From assembly GCA_964568805.1 (NCBI GenBank), contig CAZMRW010000118.1:1-9638 (forward strand): DNA of 9,638 nt, written 5' to 3'. Below the pieces are notes generated by a model, which saw nothing but the letters and a program-made list of their open reading frames with translations, searched no databases and had not been told where the DNA came from. The stretch comes from CAZMRW01 sp964568805. Lineage in GTDB: Bacteria > Pseudomonadota > Gammaproteobacteria > Methylococcales > Methylomonadaceae. The translations under genes and the position numbers were made by a program. Shown here in pieces: positions 1-7,326 of the stretch. Each line of letters starts with the position of its first letter. Positions within the stretch are counted from its first letter, which is position 1.

Positions 1-213
1 GTTCAAGGTTCAAGGTTCAAGGTTCAAGGCGAAAGGCGAAAGGCGAAAGGCGAAAGGCGAAAGGCGAAAGGCGAAAGGCNNNNNNNNNNNNNNNNNNNNN
101 NNNNNNNNNNNNNNNNNNNNNNNNNNNNNNNNNNNNNNNNNNNNNNNNNNNNNNNNNNCGAAAGGCGAAAGGCGAAAGGCGAAAGGCGAAAGGCGAAAGG
201 CGAAAGGCGAAAA
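1..213. repeat. Heptanucleotide tandem repeat tract (GTTCAAG then GCGAAAG)
   Basis: Four perfect copies of GTTCAAG (1-28) run without a break into copies of GCGAAAG. Seven full copies are visible before a block of N, and six full copies plus a degenerate one (GCGAAAA) follow it. The switch between units keeps the 7-bp register exactly, and the two units share GNNNAAG-type spacing; read in another phase they are AAGGTTC and AAGGCGA, with a common AAGG core. No ORF of note crosses the tract. Such 7-bp arrays resemble the short tandemly repeated sequences known from cyanobacteria and other bacteria. Their function here is unknown. The true copy number cannot be read because of the gap. Confidence 0.97.
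80..158. other. Assembly gap (79 N) inside the heptamer tract
   Basis: All bases are N. The sequence on both sides is the same GCGAAAG heptamer array, so the assembler probably could not resolve the repeat. The left side stops after the second base of a unit and the right side resumes at the second base. A pure array would therefore need a missing length of 6 modulo 7, whereas 79 is 2 modulo 7. The gap length is thus an estimate, or the hidden array is not pure. Confidence 0.95.
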
Positions 214-241
214 ATTTTAGGGTTTAATTTTCGTGTGTCAA
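214..241 (-). promoter_or_regulatory. Near-consensus sigma70-type promoter reading into the heptamer tract
   Basis: On the minus strand a perfect -35 hexamer TTGACA (241-236) is followed after 16 bp by TAAAAT (219-214), one base from the -10 consensus. The predicted transcription start near 207 would place the GCGAAAG array (read as CTTTCGC) at the very 5' end of the transcript of a gene lying beyond the left edge of the window. It could instead be a chance match in AT-rich spacer, but both hexamers and the spacing are good. The downstream gene is not visible. Confidence 0.5.
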
Positions 242-249
242 GCTTTTTT

Positions 250-276
250 GTACCTTGTACCTTGTACCTTGTACCT
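250..276. repeat. GTACCTT heptamer repeat, four copies
   Basis: Three perfect GTACCTT units plus GTACCT occupy 250-276, ending on the first base of the permease gene's stop codon (on the plus strand). In reverse complement the unit is AAGGTAC, which shares the AAGG core of the two units at 1-213 but in opposite orientation. No hairpin terminator is visible between the permease stop codon and the leftward promoter. Confidence 0.92.
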
Positions 277-1376
277 CAATAAACCCTATCCAGATTATTA
301 TCGCCAAGCCGTGGCCAGGCTGTCAGCACGGCTTTGACCACCGTTGCTAACGGAATAGCAAAAAACACGCCCCAAAAGCCCCATAAACCGCCAAAAAACA
401 AGATGGCGACGATAATCGCAATGGCATGTAAATTGACTGCTTCGGAGAATAAGATCGGCACCAGTATCACGCCGTCCAGGGTCTGAATGATCGAGTAAAC
501 CAACACGATGTACATAAAATCGTCGCCGCTTAATCCCCACTGAAAATAGGCTACCCCCAGCACCGGAAAGGTAACCAGGGTTGCTCCGATGTAGGGGATA
601 ATAACCTGCAATCCCATAAGTACCGCAAGCAATAGGGCATAATTGAGATGCATCGCGGCAAACGTTGCATAACTTGCAAGCATTAATATAAAAATTTCGG
701 CAATCTTGCCGCGGACGTAGTTGCCGATCTGCATGTCGACTTCTCTCCAGACACGCACGGTTAAATTTCTATCCCTGGGCATGAACTGCAAAAACCATTC
801 AACCAGCATTTCTTTGTCTTTCAGAAAGAAAAAAACCATCATCGGCACAAGAAACAGATAAATCAGCGCACTGACCAGGCTGAAAACCGATGCGGCGGAA
901 ACCGACAACAGGTTATGCCCATAGATTAGCAATTCTCTTTGTATGGCATACAGCATTTCCAGGATTTTTCTTTCCGAAATAAATTTCGGATACATTTTCG
1001 GCAAGCGCATGACTTCGGTTTGAGCTCTATCGATAATTCCCGGTATGTTTTGAATCAGTTCTATCGCTTGTTGCGTAACGATCGGGATCAGATAAAACAA
1101 CAGAAATATCAGACCAGCCATGAAAACCGAAAATACCAGATAGACCGCCGCCAAGCGCGGTACCCTCATGCTTTCCGCTTTAGCGACCAGCCCTTCCAGC
1201 AAATAGGCTATGACGATAGAGGCAAATGCCGGCATTAAAATGTCGGACAGCGAATAAATCAATACAAAACTGGCAATTAGTATGACAGCTAATGACACCG
1301 CCTGGGAGTTCGGCAAAATCCGCCTGAAATTTTCCCGAATAAAACGTATATTTACAAATTGGCTTTGAGGAGTCAT
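276..1376 (-). CDS. AI-2E/PerM family membrane transporter
   Basis: This is a polytopic inner-membrane protein of 366 residues. Hydrophobic segments lie at about residues 27-60, 76-100, 163-185, 227-281, 288-308 and 315-352, with a hydrophilic stretch at 101-160 between the second and third blocks. The C-terminal block GGLWGFWGVFFAIPLA (329-344) and the central VRGKIAEI and LQVIIPYIGA stretches are typical of the AI-2E/PerM family (formerly UPF0118). Members have been linked to autoinducer-2 export or to sodium/proton antiport, so the substrate cannot be named. The frame extends upstream to an ATG at 1430, giving 384 residues; I prefer the ATG at 1376 because homologues usually have a short N-terminus before the first membrane segment. 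Neither start has a clear Shine-Dalgarno sequence. The gene is divergent from the lipase gene and appears monocistronic. Confidence 0.9.
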   Translation of the reverse strand: MTPQSQFVNIRFIRENFRRILPNSQAVSLAVILIASFVLIYSLSDILMPAFASIVIAYLLEGLVAKAESMRVPRLAAVYLVFSVFMAGLIFLLFYLIPIVTQQAIELIQNIPGIIDRAQTEVMRLPKMYPKFISERKILEMLYAIQRELLIYGHNLLSVSAASVFSLVSALIYLFLVPMMVFFFLKDKEMLVEWFLQFMPRDRNLTVRVWREVDMQIGNYVRGKIAEIFILMLASYATFAAMHLNYALLLAVLMGLQVIIPYIGATLVTFPVLGVAYFQWGLSGDDFMYIVLVYSIIQTLDGVILVPILFSEAVNLHAIAIIVAILFFGGLWGFWGVFFAIPLATVVKAVLTAWPRLGDNNLDRVY

Positions 1377-1587
1377 TAACAATAAAATAGGCTTAAATGG
1401 GTTGCTGGTTATTCTACATCCAATCCGCATTGTACAGTCTGCCGCATTGAAATTAAAAACGAAAAAGGTGGTCGAACATAATCGGCATGAATACTGGGGC
1501 GCGCTTTTTTAGTTTTTGCTGCGAGATGAAACTAAATTTGACTCGGCATTTTTCATGTATTTTTCGTAAAAAATTTGATTTTTATTC

Positions 1588-2685
1588 ATGAGATACCTAA
1601 ACCCTTTGCTTGTCTTTCTTTTATTGCTCGCGCTTTCCGGATGCATGCCGATGGCCTATCCTCCGGGAGCGAAAACCAGGACGGCTCAATTGGGCGAATA
1701 TAGTTTCCTGACGGAAGACGGCGTCAGTTTGCCATTACGGCGCTGGTTGCCAAAAACAGATATCAAGGCGGTTATGATTGCCCTGCACGGATTCAACGAT
1801 TACAGCCGGTTTTTCGATCTGCCCGGCAAATATTTCAGTAAACTGGGCATTGCCTGTTATGCCTATGATCAGCGCGGCTTCGGCGCAGCTCCGAAACGAG
1901 GTCTATGGGCGGGGCAGCAGGCCTATGTTGACGATTTGAGAACCCTGGTGCAACTGCTCGAACAACGCTATCCGAATCGCCCGATTTATCTGCTGGGAGA
2001 AAGCATGGGCGGCGCCGTTATTATGACCGCGATGAGCCAGACGGATAATTTCCAGGTCGGTGGCATTATTCTCGCGGCGCCGGCATTATGGGCCAGAGAA
2101 ACCATGCCATGGTATCAAACCGGCCTGTTATGGATGCTGGCGCACACCATGCCCTGGCTGACTCTGACGGGGGAGGGGATGGAGGTAACGCCATCGGATA
2201 ATATTGAAATGCTTCGGGCCTTGGGGCGGGATCCATGGGTTATCAAGAAATCCCGCGTGGAAACCCTGTACGGCCTTACCGATTTGATGGATGCGGCTTT
2301 TAACAGCGCAGGCTCTTTGCGCGGCAATACTCTGATGCTGTATGGCGAGAAAGATGACATTATTCCGAAAGAGCCGACTTATGCCTTTCTTAAACAATTT
2401 CTCGCCACTCGTCCCGCCGAAAAAACCATTGCCTTTTATCAGCAGGGCTATCATATGTTATTGCGTGATCTTCAGGCGGCGACAACCTGGCAGGATATAG
2501 CGGCCTGGATCGAAACCGGTTCGGCAGGACTGCCCTCGGGCGCGGATAAACGGGCGCAAATGCTGTTATCGCAGACCGTAGACAACAAAACAGTATTATC
2601 TCGAGCAAGCAAAACGAAGAACCAACTTATTCGGCGCCAGGCGGATAAAACTGTAACAACACAGAAGCACATCTGGGTAGATTAA
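1588..2685 (+). CDS. Lipoprotein alpha/beta hydrolase, monoacylglycerol lipase-like
   Basis: This is a predicted lipid-anchored serine hydrolase of 365 residues. The N-terminus is a hydrophobic signal ending in the lipobox LSGC, with Cys19 as the lipidated residue. The fold is of the Hydrolase_4/S33 type: HGFNDYS at 67-73 (oxyanion region), YDQRGFG at 93-99, nucleophile elbow GESMGG at 137-142 with Ser139, probable acid Asp256 in GEKDDII, and probable catalytic His289 in GYHMLLRD. These match the monoacylglycerol lipase/lysophospholipase group, so a role in cleaving acyl esters of membrane or extracellular lipids is likely; the substrate is unproven. About 53 polar residues (312-365) follow the fold and are not normally part of it. 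No strong ribosome binding site precedes ATG 1588. A poor promoter-like pair (TTGACT 1538-1543, TATTTT 1558-1563, 14-bp spacer) lies upstream. The gene converges on rarA with 17 bp between them. Confidence 0.9.
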   Translation: MRYLNPLLVFLLLLALSGCMPMAYPPGAKTRTAQLGEYSFLTEDGVSLPLRRWLPKTDIKAVMIALHGFNDYSRFFDLPGKYFSKLGIACYAYDQRGFGAAPKRGLWAGQQAYVDDLRTLVQLLEQRYPNRPIYLLGESMGGAVIMTAMSQTDNFQVGGIILAAPALWARETMPWYQTGLLWMLAHTMPWLTLTGEGMEVTPSDNIEMLRALGRDPWVIKKSRVETLYGLTDLMDAAFNSAGSLRGNTLMLYGEKDDIIPKEPTYAFLKQFLATRPAEKTIAFYQQGYHMLLRDLQAATTWQDIAAWIETGSAGLPSGADKRAQMLLSQTVDNKTVLSRASKTKNQLIRRQADKTVTTQKHIWVD

Positions 2686-2702
2686 CCGGCTTGCCAGCGG
2701 AA

Positions 2703-4004
2703 TTATCTTTTATCCAGATCTTTCAAGTGCCTCAGTTTTTCCCTGATTTTAATCTCCAGGCCTCTGTCTACCGGCTGGTAATATGTCCTGCCAATCAGCT
2801 TATCAGGAAAGTAATTCTCTCCGGCAGCGTAAGCTTCGGGTTCATCATGTGCATAACGATAATCCTTACCGTAATCAAGCGCTTTCATTAACTTGGTCGG
2901 CGCATTCCTCAGATGTACCGGAACCCCCAGGCTGCCGTACTGCCTGGCATCCTGCATAGCCGTATTGTAAGCCATATAGACGGCGTTGCTTTTGGGTGCG
3001 CAAGCCAGATAAACGATCGCTTGCGCCAGGCTTAACTCGCCCTCGGGGCTGCCTAGCCGTTCCTGAGCTTCCCAAGCGTTTAGTGCTATCTGTAAGGCTC
3101 TCGGGTCGGCATTGCCTATATCTTCGGAGGCAATCCTGACAATGCGTCTGGCCAGATAGGCAAGGTCGCAACCGGCGTCCATCATCCGGCATAGCCAATA
3201 CAGCGAAGCGTCCGGGGAACTGCCGCGCACCGATTTATGTAACGCCGAAATCTGGTTATAAAACTCTTCGCCTTGATTGTCGAACCGCCTGACGCCGCCG
3301 GTCAGCACCTCCCGGGCGCAGTCACCATCGATGGTCCGGCTGTTTTTTGCCGCTGAGAGTTCGACCGCAATTTCCAACAGATTCAACAGTCGTCTGGCAT
3401 CCCCATCGGCGGCCTGTAAAAATTGTTGTTTAATGTCATCCGCGATGGATAGCCCGCTATTGCCGAGGCCGCGGTCCGTATCGGTCAGGGCCTTGTTCAG
3501 CACGGCAAGCAAATCGTCTGCCGTCAATGCGTTCAGCACATAGACCCGCGCTCTCGACAGTAGCGCATTATTGAGGGCAAAAGAGGGATTTTCGGTGGTC
3601 GCGCCAACAAAATAAACCGTTCCGTCTTCTACATGCGGCAAAAAAGCATCCTGCTGCGATTTATTAAAGCGATGGACTTCATCGACGAATAACACGGTGC
3701 GCCGATGCTGCTCCTGCTGTATTTTTTTTGCCTCGCCGACGGCGGCCCTGATTTCCTTGACACCGGCTAATACGGCTGAAATCGGCATGAATTCGGCGTC
3801 CGAATGCCGGGCAATGAGACGCGCCAATGTCGTCTTGCCGGTACCGGGAGGCCCCCAGAATATCATCGAATGCAAGCGCCCTGACTGGATGGCCTCATAA
3901 AGCGGTTTTCCGGGCTTTAATATATGGTGTTGTCCGACATAGTCGTCCAGCGAACAGGGCCGCATCCGGTCGGCCAACGGCTTGGTCAAGTTATCGAGCA
4001 TCAT
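2703..4004 (-). CDS. rarA: Replication-associated recombination protein A (RarA/MgsA)
   Basis: This is a cytosolic AAA+ ATPase of the RarA/MgsA/WRNIP1 family, a relative of clamp-loader subunits that acts at stalled replication forks. Of its 433 residues, the motifs in order are Walker A GPPGTGKT (51-58), Walker B VLFVDEVHRF (104-113, Asp108-Glu109), sensor-1 region GATTENPSF (134-142) and SR with a probable arginine finger at Arg151. Helical lid and C-terminal tetramerisation regions follow, with conserved stretches SEDIGNADPRAL, ACAPKSNAVY and HLRNAPTKLMK. The length is normal for the family. Translation may begin at either of two adjacent ATG codons (4004 or 4001), and no clear Shine-Dalgarno sequence is present. 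It lies 86 bp downstream of lolA on the same strand, the arrangement seen in E. coli and many gammaproteobacteria, so it is probably co-transcribed or read through from lolA. Confidence 0.97.
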   Translation of the reverse strand: MMLDNLTKPLADRMRPCSLDDYVGQHHILKPGKPLYEAIQSGRLHSMIFWGPPGTGKTTLARLIARHSDAEFMPISAVLAGVKEIRAAVGEAKKIQQEQHRRTVLFVDEVHRFNKSQQDAFLPHVEDGTVYFVGATTENPSFALNNALLSRARVYVLNALTADDLLAVLNKALTDTDRGLGNSGLSIADDIKQQFLQAADGDARRLLNLLEIAVELSAAKNSRTIDGDCAREVLTGGVRRFDNQGEEFYNQISALHKSVRGSSPDASLYWLCRMMDAGCDLAYLARRIVRIASEDIGNADPRALQIALNAWEAQERLGSPEGELSLAQAIVYLACAPKSNAVYMAYNTAMQDARQYGSLGVPVHLRNAPTKLMKALDYGKDYRYAHDEPEAYAAGENYFPDKLIGRTYYQPVDRGLEIKIREKLRHLKDLDKR

Positions 4005-4068
4005 ATAAACTGAAAAAATAAAGCCCTGAAAAAGTTAAATTCGGCATATTTTACCCTTTCATCTTTAA

Positions 4069-4082
4069 CCTTGCGCCTTGGG
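4069..4082. repeat. Remnant of a 7-bp repeat between lolA and rarA
   Basis: The lolA-rarA spacer contains CCTTGCG followed directly by CCTTGGG and then CCTATTT, a short and decayed heptameric array. Read on the other strand it has AAGGCGC and CCCAAGG, so it carries the same AAGG core as the arrays at 1-276. Two to three imperfect copies could arise by chance; the call rests on the match in unit length and core. Confidence 0.4.
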
Positions 4083-4090
4083 CCTATTTC

Positions 4091-4723
4091 CTATTCATCG
4101 GAAAAAACATCGACCCCTTTGGGAGGATTGAATTGAAATAGAGTCTGTTTTAACGGCGGATTCAGGATCACATTGGAAAAGTAAATGCGGGTCAGTTGGC
4201 CAAAATTATCGCTTAACTCCATGCCCCCCAGGGAACCTCGGGTCAGACCGATGGTTATGTATTTAAAGCTGGTTTCCTGGCTTTTCGGTAACAGCTTGAT
4301 CCACTGCATGTCCCCGTCAACTCCCTGATCTTCCATGATAAAATTGTCTTCCAGTGAAATATCGCCGCTTAGCAGTAATGCCGGCGTAGAACCCAGCGAC
4401 TCATCAAGTTTCTTAATTGTAACCTGTTCAAGGTCGGTATCGTAAAACCAGACCCTGCCCGAATCGGAGACGATTTGCTGAGTAAATGGTTTCTGATAAT
4501 CCCAGCGGAATTTTCCCGGCCGTTGCAAAAAAAACACGCCATAACTGGTGCGAGTGGGATTGCCCGCTTCATTGATCAAAACCTGTTTAAAATCCGCGCT
4601 GAGCGATTTTGCAGTGGCTAAAAAGTCTTTCAATTGTTTGATCGGTTTATCGGCTGCATAAGATTGGCTTGTCCATGACAACAAGGCTATTAATAATAAA
4701 CGGTAAACATTAACTTTATTCAT
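4091..4723 (-). CDS. lolA: Outer-membrane lipoprotein carrier protein LolA
   Basis: LolA is the periplasmic chaperone that takes lipoproteins from the LolCDE complex and delivers them to LolB or the outer membrane. The 210-residue precursor has a basic N-terminus, a hydrophobic stretch (8-17) and a cleavage site near SYA-AD (23/24). The mature part has the family pattern: SLSADFKQ (40-47), then LQRPGKFRWDYQKPF (66-80), in which Arg68 corresponds to the functionally important Arg43 of mature E. coli LolA, then VSDSGRVWFYDTDLEQV (85-101), and a C-terminal FNPPKGVDV. The length is usual. A weak GGA lies about 8 bases before ATG 4723. The gene starts 18 bp after the mrcB stop, which implies one transcript. 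LolA would serve the two predicted lipoproteins elsewhere in the window, though that link is general. Confidence 0.96.
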   Translation of the reverse strand: MNKVNVYRLLLIALLSWTSQSYAADKPIKQLKDFLATAKSLSADFKQVLINEAGNPTRTSYGVFFLQRPGKFRWDYQKPFTQQIVSDSGRVWFYDTDLEQVTIKKLDESLGSTPALLLSGDISLEDNFIMEDQGVDGDMQWIKLLPKSQETSFKYITIGLTRGSLGGMELSDNFGQLTRIYFSNVILNPPLKQTLFQFNPPKGVDVFSDE

Positions 4724-4741
4724 TAAATATCCATTAAAAAA

Positions 4742-7078
4742 TCATTGCGTAAATAATTCATTGAACCAGGTGTTATCCTGTTCGAAACCCGAATTGCTGC
4801 AGGATGAGTAGGCCGTCGGTTCGGAGCCAGCGATATACGGATAGCTTTTAGCGCCGGGACAGGACGCATTGGCCAATAAACCGTTAACCGGATCAACCAG
4901 GACCATCCTGATATTATCGGGAGGGACCAAGGTGACTGGCTGGGTTGAAATTTGTTTCATCAATTCCGTCCAAACTTGCAATGCGCCCGTTGCGCCGGTC
5001 AGTCCGGCCGGTTTATTATCATCGCGGCCGACCCAAACCACCGATAAATAATCGCCGGTGTAACCGGCAAACCAGCTGTCCTTGGCGTCATTGGTCGTGC
5101 CGGTTTTTCCGACCAGACCATAATCCGGAGGGAACGCTGAATAGGCTGCTTGCCCGGTACCGCTATGCATGACTTCCTGCAATATGGTATTGACAATATA
5201 GGCCGCTGAAGGATCGACGGCCTGTCTCACGGTAAAAGGGTAGCCTTGCAGCCGTTCGCCCTCTGCGGAAATCACGCCTCTGATGGCTTTCAACGGTGTC
5301 GAAAAGCCATCGCCGGCCAGCGTCTGATACATTTGAGTGACTTCCATCGGTGATAATTGCGCGGCGCCCAGTAAAAATGAAGGATACAGGTCAACCTTTC
5401 GGGTAATCCCCAAATTTCTCAAGGTTTTGGCGGTCCGGGCGATTCCGATATCCATGCCGATGTGAACGGTTGCCAGATTGTAAGACTTGGCCAGGGCGGT
5501 ATGCAGTCCGACAATACCATGCTCTTTATGGTCATAGTTTTGGGGGCTCCAGTCGTTGCCGTTCTGTCCTTTGATAAAAATGCCCGTATCGCTGACCGGC
5601 GTTGTGATGGTATATTTGTTAGGATACTCCAGTGCAGTCAGATAAATGACCGGTTTAATCAACGAGCCGATCGGTCTGACGGCATCCAGTGCGCGATTAA
5701 ATCCGGATGCGGAATTTTTTCGGCCACTTGCCAGAGCGGCAATTTCACCGCTATCCCTGCGTGTTACCACCACGGCGGTTTGCAGGTTTTTAGTCTTGGG
5801 CAGTTTTTCCAACTGGTTTAATTTGGTGGCGACGGCCTGTTCCAGTTCATCCTGAATCTTGGTGTCCAGTGTGGTAAAGATGATCAGCCCCTCGGAGGTC
5901 AGATCTTCTTCACGGTAATCCTCTCTTAACTGGCGTTTGACCAGGTCGAGAAATCCGGGATAACGATTGGCCGAACGGTGGGTGTTGGCAATGACATTTA
6001 ACGGTTTGGCTTTGGCCGTTTCAGCTTGTTCGGCGGTAATGTAGTCTTCCGCCAACATCTCATCCAGCACCAGATTACGCCGTTGAAGCGCTCTGTCGGG
6101 GTACCGTCTTGGATCATACTCGGAAGGTCCGCGAACCAGCGCCACCAACGAAGCCAACTGTTCCAGCGGGAGAGTCTTGAGGGAACTGCCGAAATAAAAT
6201 TCGCTGGCCAGGCCGAAACCGTGAACAGCGCTGGCGCCGTCCTGACCCAGATAGATTTCATTTAAATAAGCCTCCAGAATTTCATCTTTACTGTAGCGAT
6301 ATTCTAAAATCAGCGCCATCAAGGCTTCTTTCACTTTTCGGGATAATTTACGTTCGGAGGTCAAGTAAAAGTTTTTAACCAGCTGCTGAGTAATGGTGCT
6401 GCCGCCCTGCACCATGCCGCCGGCTCGAACGTTCGTCCACATTGCCCGGGCAATGCCCCGCAAGGATATTCCAAAATGATGATAAAAATCACGGTCTTCG
6501 GAGGCAAGCAAGCCCTTGATCAGCACATCCGGGGCTTCCTCCACTTTAATCAGGATCCTGTCTTCCTTGATAGTGGGGTAGAAACTGCCGATTTGTACCG
6601 GATCCATACGGATAATTGCAATATTTTTGCCTTGCGTCAAATCAGTTATGCCGGCAATGCCTGCATCGTTAAAGTCAACACGCAGAGTGGTGCTGGGTTG
6701 TTTTTGATCCCAGAAGGTAAAATCCCGGGTCTTTACGCTGATTTGCCGGTTATTTATAAAATAGGTGCCGTCCGAGTGCAAGCCGGGATCCTGGCGGTAA
6801 TGCAACATTCCCAATAATTCTTCAAACTTTGCCGCAGTAAGGTGATAGCCGGCATAGAGTTCAACCGGGCTGGCATAAACTCTGGCCGGGATAGCCCAGC
6901 GTTTACCTTCGAACTGTTTACGGACGTTATAATCTAGATAGCCTAGATAACTGGTAAAAATAAACGCAAATCCGACTAAACAAATCAATAAAATATATCT
7001 AAACCAATGGCGGTTTGCTTTGCCATCCGGCTTTTTCTTGTTGTATCTGGTATTGCGTTTTTTAGTACGTTCTATCAT
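4742..7078 (-). CDS. mrcB: Bifunctional penicillin-binding protein 1B
   Basis: This class A PBP polymerises lipid II (glycosyltransferase) and cross-links stem peptides (transpeptidase) on the periplasmic face of the inner membrane. Its 778 residues comprise a very basic cytosolic tail (1-26), one membrane helix (about 27-47), a UB2H-like region (about 60-165; the LpoB-contact domain in E. coli), the GT51 domain with catalytic Glu194 in SEDRDF and GSTITQQLVKN (226-236), and the transpeptidase with SLIK (Ser472, Lys475), SYN (532-534) and KTGTT (658-662). All active-site motifs are intact. Two cysteines near the C-terminus (740 and 760) could form a periplasmic disulfide. The UB2H-like region separates it from PBP1a. 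AGAGG lies only 2 bases before ATG 7078. It is the first gene of a probable mrcB-lolA-rarA transcript. Confidence 0.95.
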   Translation of the reverse strand: MIERTKKRNTRYNKKKPDGKANRHWFRYILLICLVGFAFIFTSYLGYLDYNVRKQFEGKRWAIPARVYASPVELYAGYHLTAAKFEELLGMLHYRQDPGLHSDGTYFINNRQISVKTRDFTFWDQKQPSTTLRVDFNDAGIAGITDLTQGKNIAIIRMDPVQIGSFYPTIKEDRILIKVEEAPDVLIKGLLASEDRDFYHHFGISLRGIARAMWTNVRAGGMVQGGSTITQQLVKNFYLTSERKLSRKVKEALMALILEYRYSKDEILEAYLNEIYLGQDGASAVHGFGLASEFYFGSSLKTLPLEQLASLVALVRGPSEYDPRRYPDRALQRRNLVLDEMLAEDYITAEQAETAKAKPLNVIANTHRSANRYPGFLDLVKRQLREDYREEDLTSEGLIIFTTLDTKIQDELEQAVATKLNQLEKLPKTKNLQTAVVVTRRDSGEIAALASGRKNSASGFNRALDAVRPIGSLIKPVIYLTALEYPNKYTITTPVSDTGIFIKGQNGNDWSPQNYDHKEHGIVGLHTALAKSYNLATVHIGMDIGIARTAKTLRNLGITRKVDLYPSFLLGAAQLSPMEVTQMYQTLAGDGFSTPLKAIRGVISAEGERLQGYPFTVRQAVDPSAAYIVNTILQEVMHSGTGQAAYSAFPPDYGLVGKTGTTNDAKDSWFAGYTGDYLSVVWVGRDDNKPAGLTGATGALQVWTELMKQISTQPVTLVPPDNIRMVLVDPVNGLLANASCPGAKSYPYIAGSEPTAYSSCSNSGFEQDNTWFNELFTQ

Positions 7079-7114
7079 AGCCTCTACTATTTAGATAATT
7101 TGAATATCATCATC

Positions 7115-7146
7115 CCTGATTCGACCAGGTATTATACATAATCAGG
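7115..7146 (-). promoter_or_regulatory. Candidate mrcB promoter within a 7-bp inverted repeat
   Basis: On the minus strand a perfect TATAAT (7136-7131) lies about 50 bp before the mrcB start codon and would start transcription near 7125. No good -35 hexamer is found at 16-18 bp, the best being TGATGC. The box is enclosed by the perfect inverted repeat CCTGATT (7115-7121) and AATCAGG (7140-7146). The arms straddle the -10 element, a position where a bound regulator would block polymerase. The promoter is moderately likely; the operator role is inference. Confidence 0.4.
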
Positions 7147-7218
7147 ATTTTCAGCATCATAATCGATGACTTTATCAACGTTATAATGAATATAAAATGA
7201 ATATTGTTTTTGGAATTA

Positions 7219-7326
7219 TTATTTCAAGCCTGATGAACCGGATTTGCCCGGCTCAACTTTTACATAGTCTTTAACTTTCAAGTAAGTTAAAAAATGATCC
7301 AGGATTCCTTGAGTGTAGTCTGACAT
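7219..7326 (-). CDS. Possible small protein of 35 residues (or 45 from ATG 7356)
   Basis: On the minus strand an ATG at 7326 opens 35 codons ending in TAA at 7219. An in-frame ATG at 7356 adds ten residues. The peptide begins MSDYTQGILDHFLTYLKVKD and continues with a Lys/Gly/Ser-rich tail, giving a plausible amphipathic helix then a flexible end. Codon choice resembles the neighbours. Against it, there is no Shine-Dalgarno sequence at either start and I recognise no family. A weak promoter-like pair TTGTCA/TAAAAT with 19-bp spacing lies about 100 bp upstream. It could be a real short gene, the end of a decayed gene, or chance. Confidence 0.22.
   Translation of the reverse strand: MSDYTQGILDHFLTYLKVKDYVKVEPGKSGSSGLK

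Noticed and set aside
1..213. Array-like repeats as a CRISPR locus
   Set aside because: The units are 7 bp, contiguous and without unique spacers, and no cas-like gene is present.
939..1238. Open frame of 99 codons on the plus strand
   Set aside because: It is antisense to the permease gene, whose membrane protein sequence is clearly the real product; no family or ribosome binding site is seen.
4014..4026. 13-bp match AAAAATAAAGCCC to 9558-9570, and an 11-bp partial match at 9608-9618
   Set aside because: The sequence is AT-rich and of low complexity, so a match of this length is expected by chance in a window this size. Similarity beyond it is patchy.
7235..7265. Hairpin GAACCGG/CCGGCTC followed by TTTT as a plus-strand terminator
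   Set aside because: The stem has a mismatch and no plus-strand gene lies upstream to be terminated.
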